Assembly (NCBI GenBank): GCA_910575275.1
Contig: CAJTEE010000002.1
Span: 532,542 to 596,541, forward strand
Length of the DNA stretch: 64,000 nt
Source: Lachnospiraceae bacterium
GTDB lineage: Bacteria > Bacillota > Clostridia > Lachnospirales > Lachnospiraceae
Direction: 5' to 3'
Numbering within the stretch: the stretch's first letter is position 1; each line of letters begins with the position of its first letter. The translations under genes were made by a program, and so were the position numbers. The notes beneath the pieces are model-generated. The model saw nothing but the letters and a program-made list of their open reading frames with translations, had not been told where the DNA came from and did not search any database. This document shows positions 27,139-36,070 of the stretch, one piece after another.

Positions 27139-28426
27139 CATATCCACTCGACCATGCCCATTGCAGGTTATATCCGCCGCAGATTCCGTCCACATCAAGT
27201 ATCTCCCCCGCAAAATACAGTCCCAAAACCAACCGTGACTCCAGCGTGTCGGGGCTGATATCCTTTGTACGTACCCCGCCCATGCACACCTGCGCCTGGT
27301 CAAAGGAATTCGTCGCAACAGCCTCAAAAACAGCCTGCTTCACACATTCGCAGATGCGAAGCAGCTCCCGCTCGGAAAGCGTGCTTACCTCCCTGTGCGA
27401 CCGTATCTGCGCCGCCTTTAAAAATAACGCCGCCAGCTTCTTATGGAACAGCCCGTTTAAAAAGCCCTCCGCGCTCCGGCCGGCCAAAAATGTCCTCTGC
27501 TCCTTCAAAATGCCAAGCAGCTCCTCCTTTGCCGCTTCCGGGAAAAAATCCAGCACCGCCAGAACGCGTTTTTTCTGATCCAGCGCCTCCGACGCATATC
27601 GGCTCACCTGAAAGACAGGGATTCCCGAAATGCCATAATCCGTAAGCTGCACCTCTCCGATATCCCCGGCCAGAAGCTCCGAAAGCTCCCCCGCTTTTCC
27701 GGCCGTATAAAGCCGCACCGCAGCCTTTGCACGGACCCCTGCCACGGAACGGAAGAAATCTCCCTTACATCGGAGCTGTACGAGCGCCGGGAGAGGCTTT
27801 TTGATCCTGTGGCCGAACTGCTTCGCCAGTTCATACCCGCTTCCATCCGAGCCGGTGGAACGCGCCGCCATCGAACCCGTGGCAAGAATAAGAAAGTCAC
27901 CAGAAAAGCACCCTTGACTCGTCTGGACCAGGAACTGCTCCTCTGCCCCCTTAACATGATCCCGGTCTGACGGCCGACCAGCCGACCGACCGACACAATC
28001 CCGGACCTGCCGCCCCGACAGCCGACCGACACTCTCTACCTGGCACTCGCAGACGACCCGCACGCCCAGCTCCTCCACTCTCTCACGCAGCGCATCCAGC
28101 ACCGTCTGCGCCTGCCCGGAGGCCGGATAGAGGTATCCGTTTTTTGAACGGGTCAGCACACCAAGCGAACGGAAAAACCGCAGCGTATCCGCCACGGAAA
28201 ATTTTTCAATCACCCGCATCGGGAAATCCGCCTGGCTGCAGCGCCAGCATTCCGGCGCAATCCGTTCATTGCTCAGATTACACCTTCCGTTCCCGGTCGC
28301 CAAAAGCTTTTTCCCCACGCGGGGCATGTGCTCCAAAAGCGTGATCTCTACGCCTTCTTCCGCTGCCGCGATTGCTGCCATGAGGCCCGCCGCGCCGCCG
28401 CCAATGATAATTCCCTTCCGCTTCAT
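27107..28426 (-). CDS. BaiN/HI0933-family flavoprotein
   Basis: A 439-residue NAD(P)/FAD-dependent oxidoreductase of the HI0933 / BaiN type. IIIGGGAAGLMAAIAA starts the FAD fold, ATGNGRCNLSN is the family hallmark, LILATGSMAA lies mid-protein, and the end AGEILDVDGICGGYNLQWAW closes the FAD site. Some members reduce bile-acid intermediates; most are uncharacterised, and I infer no substrate. Unusual: a Gly/Arg/Asp-rich insert at about residues 133-158 from two 36-base tandem units. TAGGAGTTTTT precedes the ATG. Confidence 0.88.
   Translation of the reverse strand: MKRKGIIIGGGAAGLMAAIAAAEEGVEITLLEHMPRVGKKLLATGNGRCNLSNERIAPECWRCSQADFPMRVIEKFSVADTLRFFRSLGVLTRSKNGYLYPASGQAQTVLDALRERVEELGVRVVCECQVESVGRLSGRQVRDCVGRSAGRPSDRDHVKGAEEQFLVQTSQGCFSGDFLILATGSMAARSTGSDGSGYELAKQFGHRIKKPLPALVQLRCKGDFFRSVAGVRAKAAVRLYTAGKAGELSELLAGDIGEVQLTDYGISGIPVFQVSRYASEALDQKKRVLAVLDFFPEAAKEELLGILKEQRTFLAGRSAEGFLNGLFHKKLAALFLKAAQIRSHREVSTLSERELLRICECVKQAVFEAVATNSFDQAQVCMGGVRTKDISPDTLESRLVLGLYFAGEILDVDGICGGYNLQWAWSSGYVAGRSAAIRD
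27959..28030. repeat. two degenerate 36-base tandem units inside the flavoprotein gene
   Basis: Units at 27995-28030 and 27959-27994 (read on the minus strand) both begin GTCGGTCGG and encode VGRLSGRQVRDC and VGRSAGRPSDRD. They insert a flexible basic segment without breaking the frame. Confidence 0.6.
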
Positions 28427-28493
28427 AAAAACTCCTATCTGGCCATATCCCAGGCTCCCGCCCGAAAAATATCATAAGCAATTTTCTTTTTTT

Positions 28494-28522
28494 AGTATAT
28501 TGGCATACCTCACAAAATTCAA
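28494..28522 (-). promoter_or_regulatory. candidate promoter of the BaiN-type gene
   Basis: TTGAAT, exactly 17 bases, TATACT on the minus strand, about 65 bases upstream of the start and just past the broken chemoreceptor. Confidence 0.55.
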
Positions 28523-28532
28523 GTCCTTTATT

Positions 28533-29121
28533 AAACAAGTTCAGGGCCGCCACCAGCAGCATACTGACCGTGAGCTCCTGCAGTTCGTGCAAAACCTCTG
28601 CCCGGGATACATTAGCCACGTCCGTCCAGTCACTTCCCGGAACGCGCTCTGCCTGGATATAGGTACTGTCATGAAGCGTCAGCCCAGTCTTTCCTTCACG
28701 GATCTGCTGACTGGCGTAGACGTACATACCCTCCTTTAACTCATCCAGCTTCTGTCCTGTCACGGCCTGATCCCAGTGGCCGATAATGGTATTGATCCAG
28801 GTATCCACCAGAAATATTCCGCCGGTGTCCTCCAGCCGAACCTCACTGATGATCTTCGGGATGGAGTCTAAGTATACGTCTGCAGCCGCCACGCCCCGAA
28901 CGGCACCGCTTCCGGTCTTCAGCACATCGGAGGCGCCCACCATATACGATCGGCTGTCCTCGTCAAAATACACGTCACCTAAAATAAACGAATCCGAGGA
29001 GGATTGCCACCGCGATCAAGACGCTCACAACAATGGCCGATGCCAATTTCCCCGTAATCCCCTATCCCCGCCTGACGATGCCGGTTCGGGAAGCATCATC
29101 ACTTTTGCGTTTCATATTCAT
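28533..29121 (-). pseudogene. broken methyl-accepting chemotaxis / Cache-domain receptor
   Basis: The start (ATG at 29119-29121) encodes a short basic N-terminus, an in-frame TAG after about 19 codons, then GKLASAIVVSVLIAVAILLGFVYF, a first membrane helix. Most of the sensor is missing; then, in another frame from about 28973, comes the C-terminal half of an extracellular Cache domain (MYFDEDSRSYMVGASDV, RVPGSDWTDVANVSR) and the start of a second helix (SMLLVAALNLF). No HAMP or signalling domain follows. One stop, at least one frameshift, an internal deletion and a 3' truncation make it non-functional. Most of 28427-29280 is this remnant; no other gene is seen there. Confidence 0.8.
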
Positions 29122-29155
29122 ACTCCCTTATATGTAAATTTGGGGTAATATCCTT

Positions 29156-29192
29156 AAAAAACCAGGCGATTCTTTTCAGATCACACCTGGTT
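29156..29192 (-). terminator. terminator after the aminotransferase
   Basis: On the minus strand AACCAGG and CCTGGTT pair, followed immediately by TTTTTAAGG. It lies about 90 bases after the aminotransferase stop and closes the IorAB operon. Confidence 0.7.
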
Positions 29193-29280
29193 CTTTATCC
29201 GTTATGCAGCTATACTTCTTATTTTTACCGAAATAGTGCAGGATATATTCGTTCCGCCAGCCCCCCCCCGCTTACGTCCG

Positions 29281-30459
29281 TTACCCCGCAATCAGCTCCC
29301 TGAACACCGGCAGGCTCCGGACGATCATCTCATAAGAAACACAGGTACTGATCCGGAAAAACTCCGGACAGCCGAAATCGTTTCCCGGCACCACGAGTAG
29401 ATTCTTCGCCTTGGCCCGCTCGGAAAACGCCCTGGAATCCCCGCCGGGCGCCTTCACAAACATGTAGAACGCCCCGTTTGGCTTCGTACACGCATACCCG
29501 TAGGAGCGAAGACTGTCATAGAGCAGCGTACGGTTTTTGTCGTACGCCTGCAGATCCGGACGCAGCCCACAGCATCTCGCGACGACAAACTGTTGCAGCG
29601 ACGGGGCGCAGACATGCCCCAGAGTCCTTGCGGCCCCGGCCACGGCAGAAAATACGACCCTGCTGTCCTCGGCGCAGTCCGGGACACAGACATAACCGAT
29701 CCGCTCACCCGGCAGGGACAGCGACTTCGACCACGAATAGCACACAATGGTGTTTGGATAGACCGCCGGGACAAACACCGCCTCCGCCCCGTCATACACC
29801 AGCTCCCGGTAAGGCTCATCCGCGAGAATATAGATCGGATGGCCGTATTCCGCGCTTTTTTTCTTCAAAAGAGCCGCCAGCCGTTCCAGCGTTTCTCTCT
29901 CATAGACCACTCCCGAAGGATTATTCGGAGAATTGATGATGACCGCCTGCGTGTGCCTGGTGAGGCACGTCTCCAGCGCATCCAGCCGGATCTGGAAATG
30001 CTCCGTGTCCGCGGGCACCGTGACAAATTTACAACCGTTCATTTCCACAAACGGCCGGTATTCCGGGAAATACGGGGCGATCGCCATGATCTCGGCCTGC
30101 CCGACCGCCAGCGCCCGGATCACGGAAATCAGGGCCGGAGCCGCCCCGCAGGTCAGAAACAGGTTCTCCGGACGGATCCCTGCCCTATACCGTTCGTTCA
30201 GCTCATCGGCAACCGCCCTTCTCGCCTCCATCGCGCCGGCCGCCGGCGTATAGCCGTGCGTCGCCACGGCCCCCTTCTCACGGATGATCCCGGCAAAGGC
30301 CTCGTTTACGGGCTCCGGGGAGGGAATCGAGGGATTGCCCAGCGAATAGTCAAATACGTTCTCTTTTCCTATGAGCTCCGCCTGTCGGAGTCCGTACTCA
30401 AACAGCTCCCGGATACAGGATTTGGTTGAGCCAAGTGCATACATTTTTTCAGAAACCAT
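29281..30459 (-). CDS. PLP-dependent aminotransferase, class I/II
   Basis: A 392-residue fold-type I aminotransferase. The pyridoxal-binding lysine is Lys245 in YSWSKSLSLPGERIGY; NSPNNPSG (177-183) and ADEPYREL with Asp214 are the other cofactor contacts. It ends the iorA-iorB-CoA-transferase transcript, 82 bases downstream, so a role in deaminating an amino acid to the 2-oxoacid used by IorAB is the natural inference. Aromatic or branched-chain amino acids are the likely substrates; sequence alone does not choose. Confidence 0.88.
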   Translation of the reverse strand: MVSEKMYALGSTKSCIRELFEYGLRQAELIGKENVFDYSLGNPSIPSPEPVNEAFAGIIREKGAVATHGYTPAAGAMEARRAVADELNERYRAGIRPENLFLTCGAAPALISVIRALAVGQAEIMAIAPYFPEYRPFVEMNGCKFVTVPADTEHFQIRLDALETCLTRHTQAVIINSPNNPSGVVYERETLERLAALLKKKSAEYGHPIYILADEPYRELVYDGAEAVFVPAVYPNTIVCYSWSKSLSLPGERIGYVCVPDCAEDSRVVFSAVAGAARTLGHVCAPSLQQFVVARCCGLRPDLQAYDKNRTLLYDSLRSYGYACTKPNGAFYMFVKAPGGDSRAFSERAKAKNLLVVPGNDFGCPEFFRISTCVSYEMIVRSLPVFRELIAG

Positions 30460-30541
30460 AAAATTCTTCCTTTCTCAAAATCAAAAGCGTCCGCGCAGTT
30501 CTCACCGCCGTTTTCACGAAACCGCATCGGTTCCGGCCTTT

Positions 30542-31879
30542 TTAACGCCGGTTCGACCGTCTCCAGATCCCCTGTTCCTCTGCGGCTGCAACCAGCGCAT
30601 CCCGGAAATCCGGATGCGCGATGGAGATCAGCAGCTCGGCCCGTTCCCAGGTCGTACGCCCCGCCAGATTCACCATTCCCTGCTCCGTCACGAGGAAATA
30701 CGCCTGGCTGCGCGGATCCGTCACAATATCCCCCTGGAAACGCGGGACGATCCTCGAATGGCATGTCCCATTTTTGTCCAGGAAGGTTGATGTCATACAG
30801 ATAAAGGCCTTGCCGCCTGCCGACATGGCAGCGCCGGTCAGATAATCCAGCTGCCCGCCCGTCCCGCTGATGTGGCGCAGGCCGGAGCTCTCCGCACAGA
30901 TCTGCCCGTATAGATCTACGGAAATACAGCTGTTGATCGAAATCATGTTATCCAGCTGTCCGATTAACTCCGGGCTGTTCACATATTCGAGAGGGCAGAT
31001 CGAGACGGCCGGATTCTCCCGGATCCAGTCATACAGACGGTCCGTGCCGAAGGCGATCCCGGTAATGCTTTTCCCTCTGTGAACCTGCTTGTTCCGGTTC
31101 GTCAGCTTGCCGGCCTCATATAGATCCACGTACGCATCGGAACAGAGCTCCGTGTGCATGCCCAGATCCGTCAGATCCGACTCCGCCAGCAGTCTGCCGA
31201 TCGAGTTTGGCATGCTCCCGATTCCGAGCTGGATCGCGGCGCCGGAGGGAATCATCGGAACAATCTGTCTTGCAATTTTGAGATCCTCGGGCGATGCCGG
31301 GGCGACGGGAAACTGCGGCAGAGGGCCGTGCTCCCCCTCGACGATATAATCAACCTCCGAGATATGGATGCACTCGTCAAAGCCTCCATAGATCCGTGGC
31401 AGCTGCTCGTTTACCTCCACGATCACGACATCGGCCTTGTCCAAAATCCCCTTTGCCACGCCTGTGGCACAGGACAGGTTGAAATATCCGTGCCGGCCCA
31501 TCGGCGTGACGGCGATCATCGCCACGTTGACCGTCAGAAAATGGCGGTAATATGGTACCACGTTCCGGAACACCATAGGAATGTAGTTACATAGCCCGCG
31601 GTCCGAGAGCTTTCGCTCATAGGCGGAGCAATGCCAGCTATTATAGCAGAAATGCTCCCGTTCCGGATCGCACTCAACGGCTTCAATCGGCCCGAACAGA
31701 AGATTTCCACGGATCTTGACGTCAGAAACCTCATCCTTTCGCTCCGCAAGCGCCTTGTCGAGCAGCGTGGGAAAGCCCAGAGCGGTTGTATAGTCCACCC
31801 AGTCCCCGCTTTTTACGACACAAACGGCCTCCTCTGGCGTACGCAGTTTTTCCTTATATTCGTTGTAAAATGTCTTCAT
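30542..31879 (-). CDS. acetyl-CoA hydrolase/CoA-transferase family protein
   Basis: A 445-residue family I CoA-transferase resembling 4-hydroxybutyrate and butyryl-CoA:acetate CoA-transferases. The catalytic glutamate is Glu244 in [27 protein letters not shown] and [13 protein letters not shown] are the CoA-binding loops. It would move CoA between an acyl-CoA and acetate (or another acid) without ATP. Next to iorAB, the donor is probably the acyl-CoA made by that enzyme. GGAGGAGAT precedes the ATG, 27 bases after iorB. Confidence 0.9.
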   Translation of the reverse strand: MKTFYNEYKEKLRTPEEAVCVVKSGDWVDYTTALGFPTLLDKALAERKDEVSDVKIRGNLLFGPIEAVECDPEREHFCYNSWHCSAYERKLSDRGLCNYIPMVFRNVVPYYRHFLTVNVAMIAVTPMGRHGYFNLSCATGVAKGILDKADVVIVEVNEQLPRIYGGFDECIHISEVDYIVEGEHGPLPQFPVAPASPEDLKIARQIVPMIPSGAAIQLGIGSMPNSIGRLLAESDLTDLGMHTELCSDAYVDLYEAGKLTNRNKQVHRGKSITGIAFGTDRLYDWIRENPAVSICPLEYVNSPELIGQLDNMISINSCISVDLYGQICAESSGLRHISGTGGQLDYLTGAAMSAGGKAFICMTSTFLDKNGTCHSRIVPRFQGDIVTDPRSQAYFLVTEQGMVNLAGRTTWERAELLISIAHPDFRDALVAAAEEQGIWRRSNRR

Positions 31880-31906
31880 ATCTCCTCCATCCGCGTACCG
31901 GCCGGC

Positions 31907-32482
31907 CTATGCACGTACCGCCTCATGTCCAGCGTGAAAAGCGCGAAGATTCAAATCCAGGAATTTGGGCGGAACCGTCTCACAAATCACCGTCTCCCAG
32001 TCGATTTCATCCATCGAAAGAGCGTGCGTCATCGCGCCGAAAATGACGATATTCATGCATTTCGGGCTTCCCAGGCCGAGCGCGATTTTAGCCGCGTCCA
32101 GCGTATAACACGAGAAATTTTCCTGCATGGCCGCAAGGCACCCCGCCGGATACTCGCACAGCCCGGCTGCGGTCGAGGAGGAGGCCATCTCATAGTCGTT
32201 GATGACTGCCACACCGTCTGGCTTCAGAAAGCTTGCGTAACGGACGGCCTCCATTTTTTCAAAGGCAACCAGGATGTCGGCCGCCCCCTCCCCGATGACC
32301 GGGGCATAGACCTTTTCCCCCCAGTGCACCTGTGTCGATACGCTTCCGCCGCGCTGGCTCATGCCATGTACCTCGGACATTTTGACGTCATATCCGGCCT
32401 TCATCAGGCCGTTTACCAGAACCTTTGCGGTGAGAATCGCTCCCTGGCCGCCGACGCCGACTAAAATCGCGCTCTTATTCAT
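31907..32482 (-). CDS. iorB: indolepyruvate ferredoxin oxidoreductase, beta subunit
   Basis: A 191-residue gamma-type subunit of 2-oxoacid:ferredoxin oxidoreductases, opening with ILVGVGGQGAILTAKVL. With IorA it converts aryl pyruvates and CoA to aryl-acetyl-CoA, CO2 and reduced ferredoxin. I set the start at the ATG at 32480-32482, which begins the conserved GGQG fold; it overlaps the end of iorA by 8 bases, showing tight coupling. Confidence 0.9.
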   Translation of the reverse strand: MNKSAILVGVGGQGAILTAKVLVNGLMKAGYDVKMSEVHGMSQRGGSVSTQVHWGEKVYAPVIGEGAADILVAFEKMEAVRYASFLKPDGVAVINDYEMASSSTAAGLCEYPAGCLAAMQENFSCYTLDAAKIALGLGSPKCMNIVIFGAMTHALSMDEIDWETVICETVPPKFLDLNLRAFHAGHEAVRA

Positions 32483-34244
32483 GCTGCTCCCCCTCTCTTT
32501 GAATTGCGTGAACCGGACAGACCTGCGCACATACCGTACAGCCCGTACACTGTGTCGAATCGATAAACGCCTTCTTCTCCCGGATCATGACGGCGGGGCA
32601 GCCCACCTTCAGGCAGCTCTTACAGCCGACACACGTCTTTTGATCGACCGCGCATTTGCCGAAATCCTGTTTGATCCGTTTAATCAGGATACAGGGACGC
32701 CTGGTGATGATTGCCGCCGGAACGCTCGAGGCCAGCGCGTCGTCCACCGCCTTCTGCATGGCCGTAAGATCCTGCGGGTCAACAATGATAATGTTTTCAT
32801 ATCCGCAGGAGCGTAGAACATCCTCGATCCGGATGCGGGTCGCGATCTCTCCCTGCAGGTTAAAGCCGCTTCCCGGATTATCCTGATGTCCCGTCATGCC
32901 GGTGATGGAATTATCGAGAACGACAGGAATCATATTTCCTTTATTGTAAAGAATCTCCACGGCGCCGGTCATCCCGCTGTGGAAAAACGTCGAGTCTCCC
33001 AGAACGCCGAATACCTTTTTATCCGTTTGGCCGGTAATCTCAAAGGCCTTTGCCAGCCCCATTCCCACAGAAAATCCGCCGCCCATGCAGACCGTCGTGT
33101 CCAGGGCATTCAGGGGCGCGGAGCCGCCCAGCGTGTAGCAGCCGATGTCACCGGAAATCACAAAGTTTTTCCCCTTCGACATGGTATAGAAAAATCCTCG
33201 GTGCGGGCACCCGGGGCAAAGCGCCGGAGCCCTCGAGACCGCCTTCACATTCAGCTCCTTTGTTTCCGGTTTCTGATCGAAAATACGCTCCTTCAGAATC
33301 TGCGGATTCAGCTCGTACATGTTCCCGATCAATTCCTTGCCCACGCACTCCACGCCGGCCGCGCGGATCTGCTCCTCCATAAAGCCCTCCAGCTCCTCGA
33401 TCACATACAGCTTATCGACGCTTGCCGCAAACTCGCGTATCAGCTTCATGGGAAGCGGATAGGTAAGGCCGAGCTTCAAAAAAGAGGTATCGTCCGGAAA
33501 CGTGTCTTTAGCATACTGGTAGGCAATCGACGCGGAAATCACGCCGAGCCGACTCCCGTTTTTCTCCCAGCGGTTGAGCGGGCAGGCATTCCCGTATTCC
33601 TCCAGCGCCGCCATGTTTTTTTCTACCTTCGGATGATTCGCGTACGCGTTTGCCGGAGTACTTATGTATTTTTTCGTATTACGCTTATATTCCGGGACCT
33701 CCTGCTCCTCTCTTTCGGAAAAGGTAACGAGACTCTTGGAATGTGAGACACGGGTGGTCGTCCGAAAGAGCACCGGCATATCAAACCGCTCGGAGATCCG
33801 GTAGGCTTCTTTCAGGAAATCAATGCACTCCTGTGAGTCGGAAGGCTCGATTAGCGCCATGTGGACGGACTTGGCATAATAACGGTTATCCTGCTCATTC
33901 TGCGATGAGTGCATACTGGGATCATCCGCGGATACAATGACAAAGCCCTTTGTGACCCCGCCGTACGCCGCAGTAAAAACCGGATCAGCCGCCACGTTCA
34001 GCCCCACATGCTTCATCGCGCAGAGACTGCGCACACCGGCAATCGCCGCCCCGTAGGCGACCTCCGCCGCCACCTTTTCGTTGGGCGCCCACTCGCAGTA
34101 CAGAGATTCCCTGTACTGGGGAAGCTGCTCAAAAATCTCGGTGCTCGGCGTGCCCGGGTATGCGGAACAAACCTTTACGCCCGCCTCAAAAACGCCGCGG
34201 GCAATGGCCTCATTTCCTGATAATAAATGGCGTTCCAAAATCAT
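32475..34244 (-). CDS. iorA: indolepyruvate ferredoxin oxidoreductase, alpha subunit
   Basis: A 589-residue thiamine-diphosphate subunit. The N-terminal pyrimidine-binding domain starts with SGNEAIARGVFEAGVKV and SAYPGTPSTEI. The TPP/metal site is GDIGCYTLGG followed by GDSTFFHSGMTG. Residues 538-579 carry two [4Fe-4S] ferredoxin motifs (CVGCKSCLKVGC, CTGCTVCAQVC). This is the first gene of the operon, divergent from its probable LysR regulator. AAAGGTGG precedes the ATG. Confidence 0.94.
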   Translation of the reverse strand: MILERHLLSGNEAIARGVFEAGVKVCSAYPGTPSTEIFEQLPQYRESLYCEWAPNEKVAAEVAYGAAIAGVRSLCAMKHVGLNVAADPVFTAAYGGVTKGFVIVSADDPSMHSSQNEQDNRYYAKSVHMALIEPSDSQECIDFLKEAYRISERFDMPVLFRTTTRVSHSKSLVTFSEREEQEVPEYKRNTKKYISTPANAYANHPKVEKNMAALEEYGNACPLNRWEKNGSRLGVISASIAYQYAKDTFPDDTSFLKLGLTYPLPMKLIREFAASVDKLYVIEELEGFMEEQIRAAGVECVGKELIGNMYELNPQILKERIFDQKPETKELNVKAVSRAPALCPGCPHRGFFYTMSKGKNFVISGDIGCYTLGGSAPLNALDTTVCMGGGFSVGMGLAKAFEITGQTDKKVFGVLGDSTFFHSGMTGAVEILYNKGNMIPVVLDNSITGMTGHQDNPGSGFNLQGEIATRIRIEDVLRSCGYENIIIVDPQDLTAMQKAVDDALASSVPAAIITRRPCILIKRIKQDFGKCAVDQKTCVGCKSCLKVGCPAVMIREKKAFIDSTQCTGCTVCAQVCPVHAIQREGEQHE

Positions 34245-34313
34245 TCCACCTTTCTGTTGTCTGTTGGATTGACAATAATCTTTTGCCGGCTTGTATTTAT
34301 TGTAACAATTCTC

Positions 34314-34341
34314 TTGCTAAAAATGAAATTTTTTTATACTA
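34314..34341 (+). promoter_or_regulatory. candidate lysR promoter
   Basis: TTGCTA, 16 bases, TATACT on the plus strand; the predicted start falls at about 34348, on the palindrome described next. Confidence 0.5.
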
Positions 34342-34348
34342 TATTGTT

Positions 34349-34365
34349 ATAAGCAAAACTTATAT
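34349..34365. promoter_or_regulatory. LysR-type operator candidate
   Basis: TATAAG-CAAAA-CTTATA, a perfect 6-bp interrupted palindrome in the 140-base gap between iorA and the divergent lysR. It resembles the T-N11-A dyads bound by LysR regulators and lies 20 bases before the regulator's own ATG, consistent with autoregulation. Confidence 0.55.
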
Positions 34366-34384
34366 ACAGACAAAGAAGGTGCCT

Positions 34385-35272
34385 ATGACAATCACACAGG
34401 TAAAATATGTATTGACCGTCGCGGAATGCGGCAATGTGTCAAAAGCGGCGGAGCGGCTGTTTGTTTCCCAGCCCGCGCTTTCGCTACAGATCCGTCGTCT
34501 GGAGGACGAGCTGAATTGTGAATTATTTCACAGAGTCCCGCAGGGAGTGACCCTGACGGCTGCCGGAAATGTTTTCTGCAGCCATGCAAGGCCCATGCTG
34601 GCAGAGTGGGAGAAATTTCAGAACGGACTTCTGGAAATGAAGATGGCCGTCTGCCCGAAGGTGAGAATCGGTCTGGGATCCCGGGCAATCTCAAACGGGC
34701 TTCTTGACGAGATCGCCGCCTTTTTCGAGCAAAATCCAAAAACGGATATTACATTAATTACGGATATTGGGGAAGACATGTTGGAAATGCTTGCGACGAA
34801 ACGGGTCGATATCGCGATCGACCGGCTTCCGGAAAAGGATTTTCTGAGCTCCAAGGAGGATTTTTATGTTGTGGAGCTGTTCCGGGAACGGCAGTGTATC
34901 CTCCTTGCGCGTGAGGATAAAAGGGCTGGCCTGGAGGAATTTGCGTTTGAACGGCTGAATGATTGCCCGGTCGTCTGTGGGCCGGAAAACTCTCTGAACG
35001 ACTATATCATGCAGTCCTCCTGCCGGAAATACGGAATCCGGCCTTCCCAGGTTCACCGCGGAGACAATCCGGAGGTCATAATGGCGCTGGTACGACAGGG
35101 CAAGGGAGCCGCCCTAGGCCCGCGCTCCTTTGCGGACCACTATCATGTTGCCGCCGTACCGATGCTCCCTGAGGTCGAAATTCTGCTGAACCTGATCTGC
35201 CTGCGGCAGAATCAAAAAAATCCGCTGGTGGTACGGCTGCAGGAATATCTGCGCGAACGGATCCGCCGATAA
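34385..35272 (+). CDS. LysR-family transcriptional regulator
   Basis: A 295-residue regulator. Residues 1-60 hold the winged helix-turn-helix (VAECGNVSKAAERLFVSQPALS and onward), then a linker helix and the two-lobed effector domain. I chose the ATG at 34385 because it opens the canonical MTITQVKYVLTVAE start and follows AGAAGG; an open frame further upstream lacks homology. Its divergent position suggests it controls iorA-iorB-CoA-transferase-aminotransferase, perhaps sensing the amino acid or oxoacid. Confidence 0.9.
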   Translation: MTITQVKYVLTVAECGNVSKAAERLFVSQPALSLQIRRLEDELNCELFHRVPQGVTLTAAGNVFCSHARPMLAEWEKFQNGLLEMKMAVCPKVRIGLGSRAISNGLLDEIAAFFEQNPKTDITLITDIGEDMLEMLATKRVDIAIDRLPEKDFLSSKEDFYVVELFRERQCILLAREDKRAGLEEFAFERLNDCPVVCGPENSLNDYIMQSSCRKYGIRPSQVHRGDNPEVIMALVRQGKGAALGPRSFADHYHVAAVPMLPEVEILLNLICLRQNQKNPLVVRLQEYLRERIRR

Positions 35273-35289
35273 ATTTCAGTATCGTTCGG

Positions 35290-35410
35290 AACACGGCTTT
35301 AAGACTGCAGGGAAATGATACGCCAGAGGTGAAAGCCCGAAAGGCCCAGGCTCCATGCCAGGTATCGTTAAACCGGTGATACCATGTCATGCCCGAAATT
35401 TGGCGTGCGG
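35290..35410 (+). other. non-coding stretch with several short hairpins
   Basis: Between lysR and the BofC-like gene I find no convincing gene. Consecutive short inverted repeats occur on the plus strand: GCC-CGAAA-GGC, CCAGGC-TCCAT-GCCAGG-like, and GGTATC-GTTAAACCGGT-GATACC. It may be a lysR 3' end, a decayed element or an unrecognised structured RNA. Confidence 0.3.
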
Positions 35411-35547
35411 TCATGGCCGGCTGGGAATATGAGGACAGCCGCTTAAAAAGGATTATCCTCTATCCGGTCGCGTTGGGAATGGAGCTTTCCAAAAGCCGTA
35501 AGGGCCGTCCGAGGCTGGGACCGAACTGCGGATACTGGCAGTGCCCT

Positions 35548-35997
35548 CTAGCTGCTATAGGATTCCAGGTAGCTGAAAATCTCCGCCATGGTGAAAAACC
35601 AGATTCCCTCCATCAGCCGCTCCTGCTCGTGTTCCGGGAACTCCGAGAGCGGCATGTGTGTAAACAGGCTGACCGTCTCCTGCCGCTCATCGTAGACGAT
35701 GAGGTATCCCTCCTCCGCCATCAGGCAGTATACTCCCTTCGGGGCGGAGTGTGCGACCCTCTCTTGGTTTAAAACCAGATGGGCGATCGTCTCCGCTTCT
35801 TCCTCCGCGGCTCTGGCAGACACTTCACTCCCAGAGGTCCCGGCGCTTTCGGCAAAAACAGGCTCCTCGTAGGTCTCCGTGACTTGTACCTCCTGCACCT
35901 CCTTCGATTCCGGCCGCATCGTCAGATAAAACAGCGCCACCAGGCAGCCGCCTGTCAGGCAGAAAAAGAAAAGAAAGCAGGATACATATCGTTTCAT
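35548..35997 (-). CDS. BofC C-terminal-domain-like membrane-anchored protein
   Basis: A 149-residue protein with one N-terminal membrane helix (about residues 5-25), an acidic linker, and a C-terminal segment that fits the pattern of the BofC C-terminal domain: GVYCLMAEEGYLIVYDE, an FPEHEQERLMEGI stretch, and a final FSYLESYSS. In B. subtilis, BofC acts in the forespore intermembrane space on sigma-K control; a similar role is only inferred here. AAAGGAGGGATTTTCCC supports the start. It is the last gene of the yqfC-yqfD-phoH group, 73 bases after the flippase-like gene. Confidence 0.65.
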   Translation of the reverse strand: MKRYVSCFLFFFCLTGGCLVALFYLTMRPESKEVQEVQVTETYEEPVFAESAGTSGSEVSARAAEEEAETIAHLVLNQERVAHSAPKGVYCLMAEEGYLIVYDERQETVSLFTHMPLSEFPEHEQERLMEGIWFFTMAEIFSYLESYSS

Positions 35998-36070
35998 GGG
36001 AAAATCCCTCCTTTGAAACGTAGTATCTGCTTTCTTTCGCATTTTTAATCATTTTCTTGTTATTTTTCCC

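Noticed and set aside
26853..27161. 102-codon frame across the MITE and into the flavoprotein end
   Set aside because: It crosses two independent boundaries (element and gene end), has no ribosome binding site, and a different frame explains the flanking remnant better.
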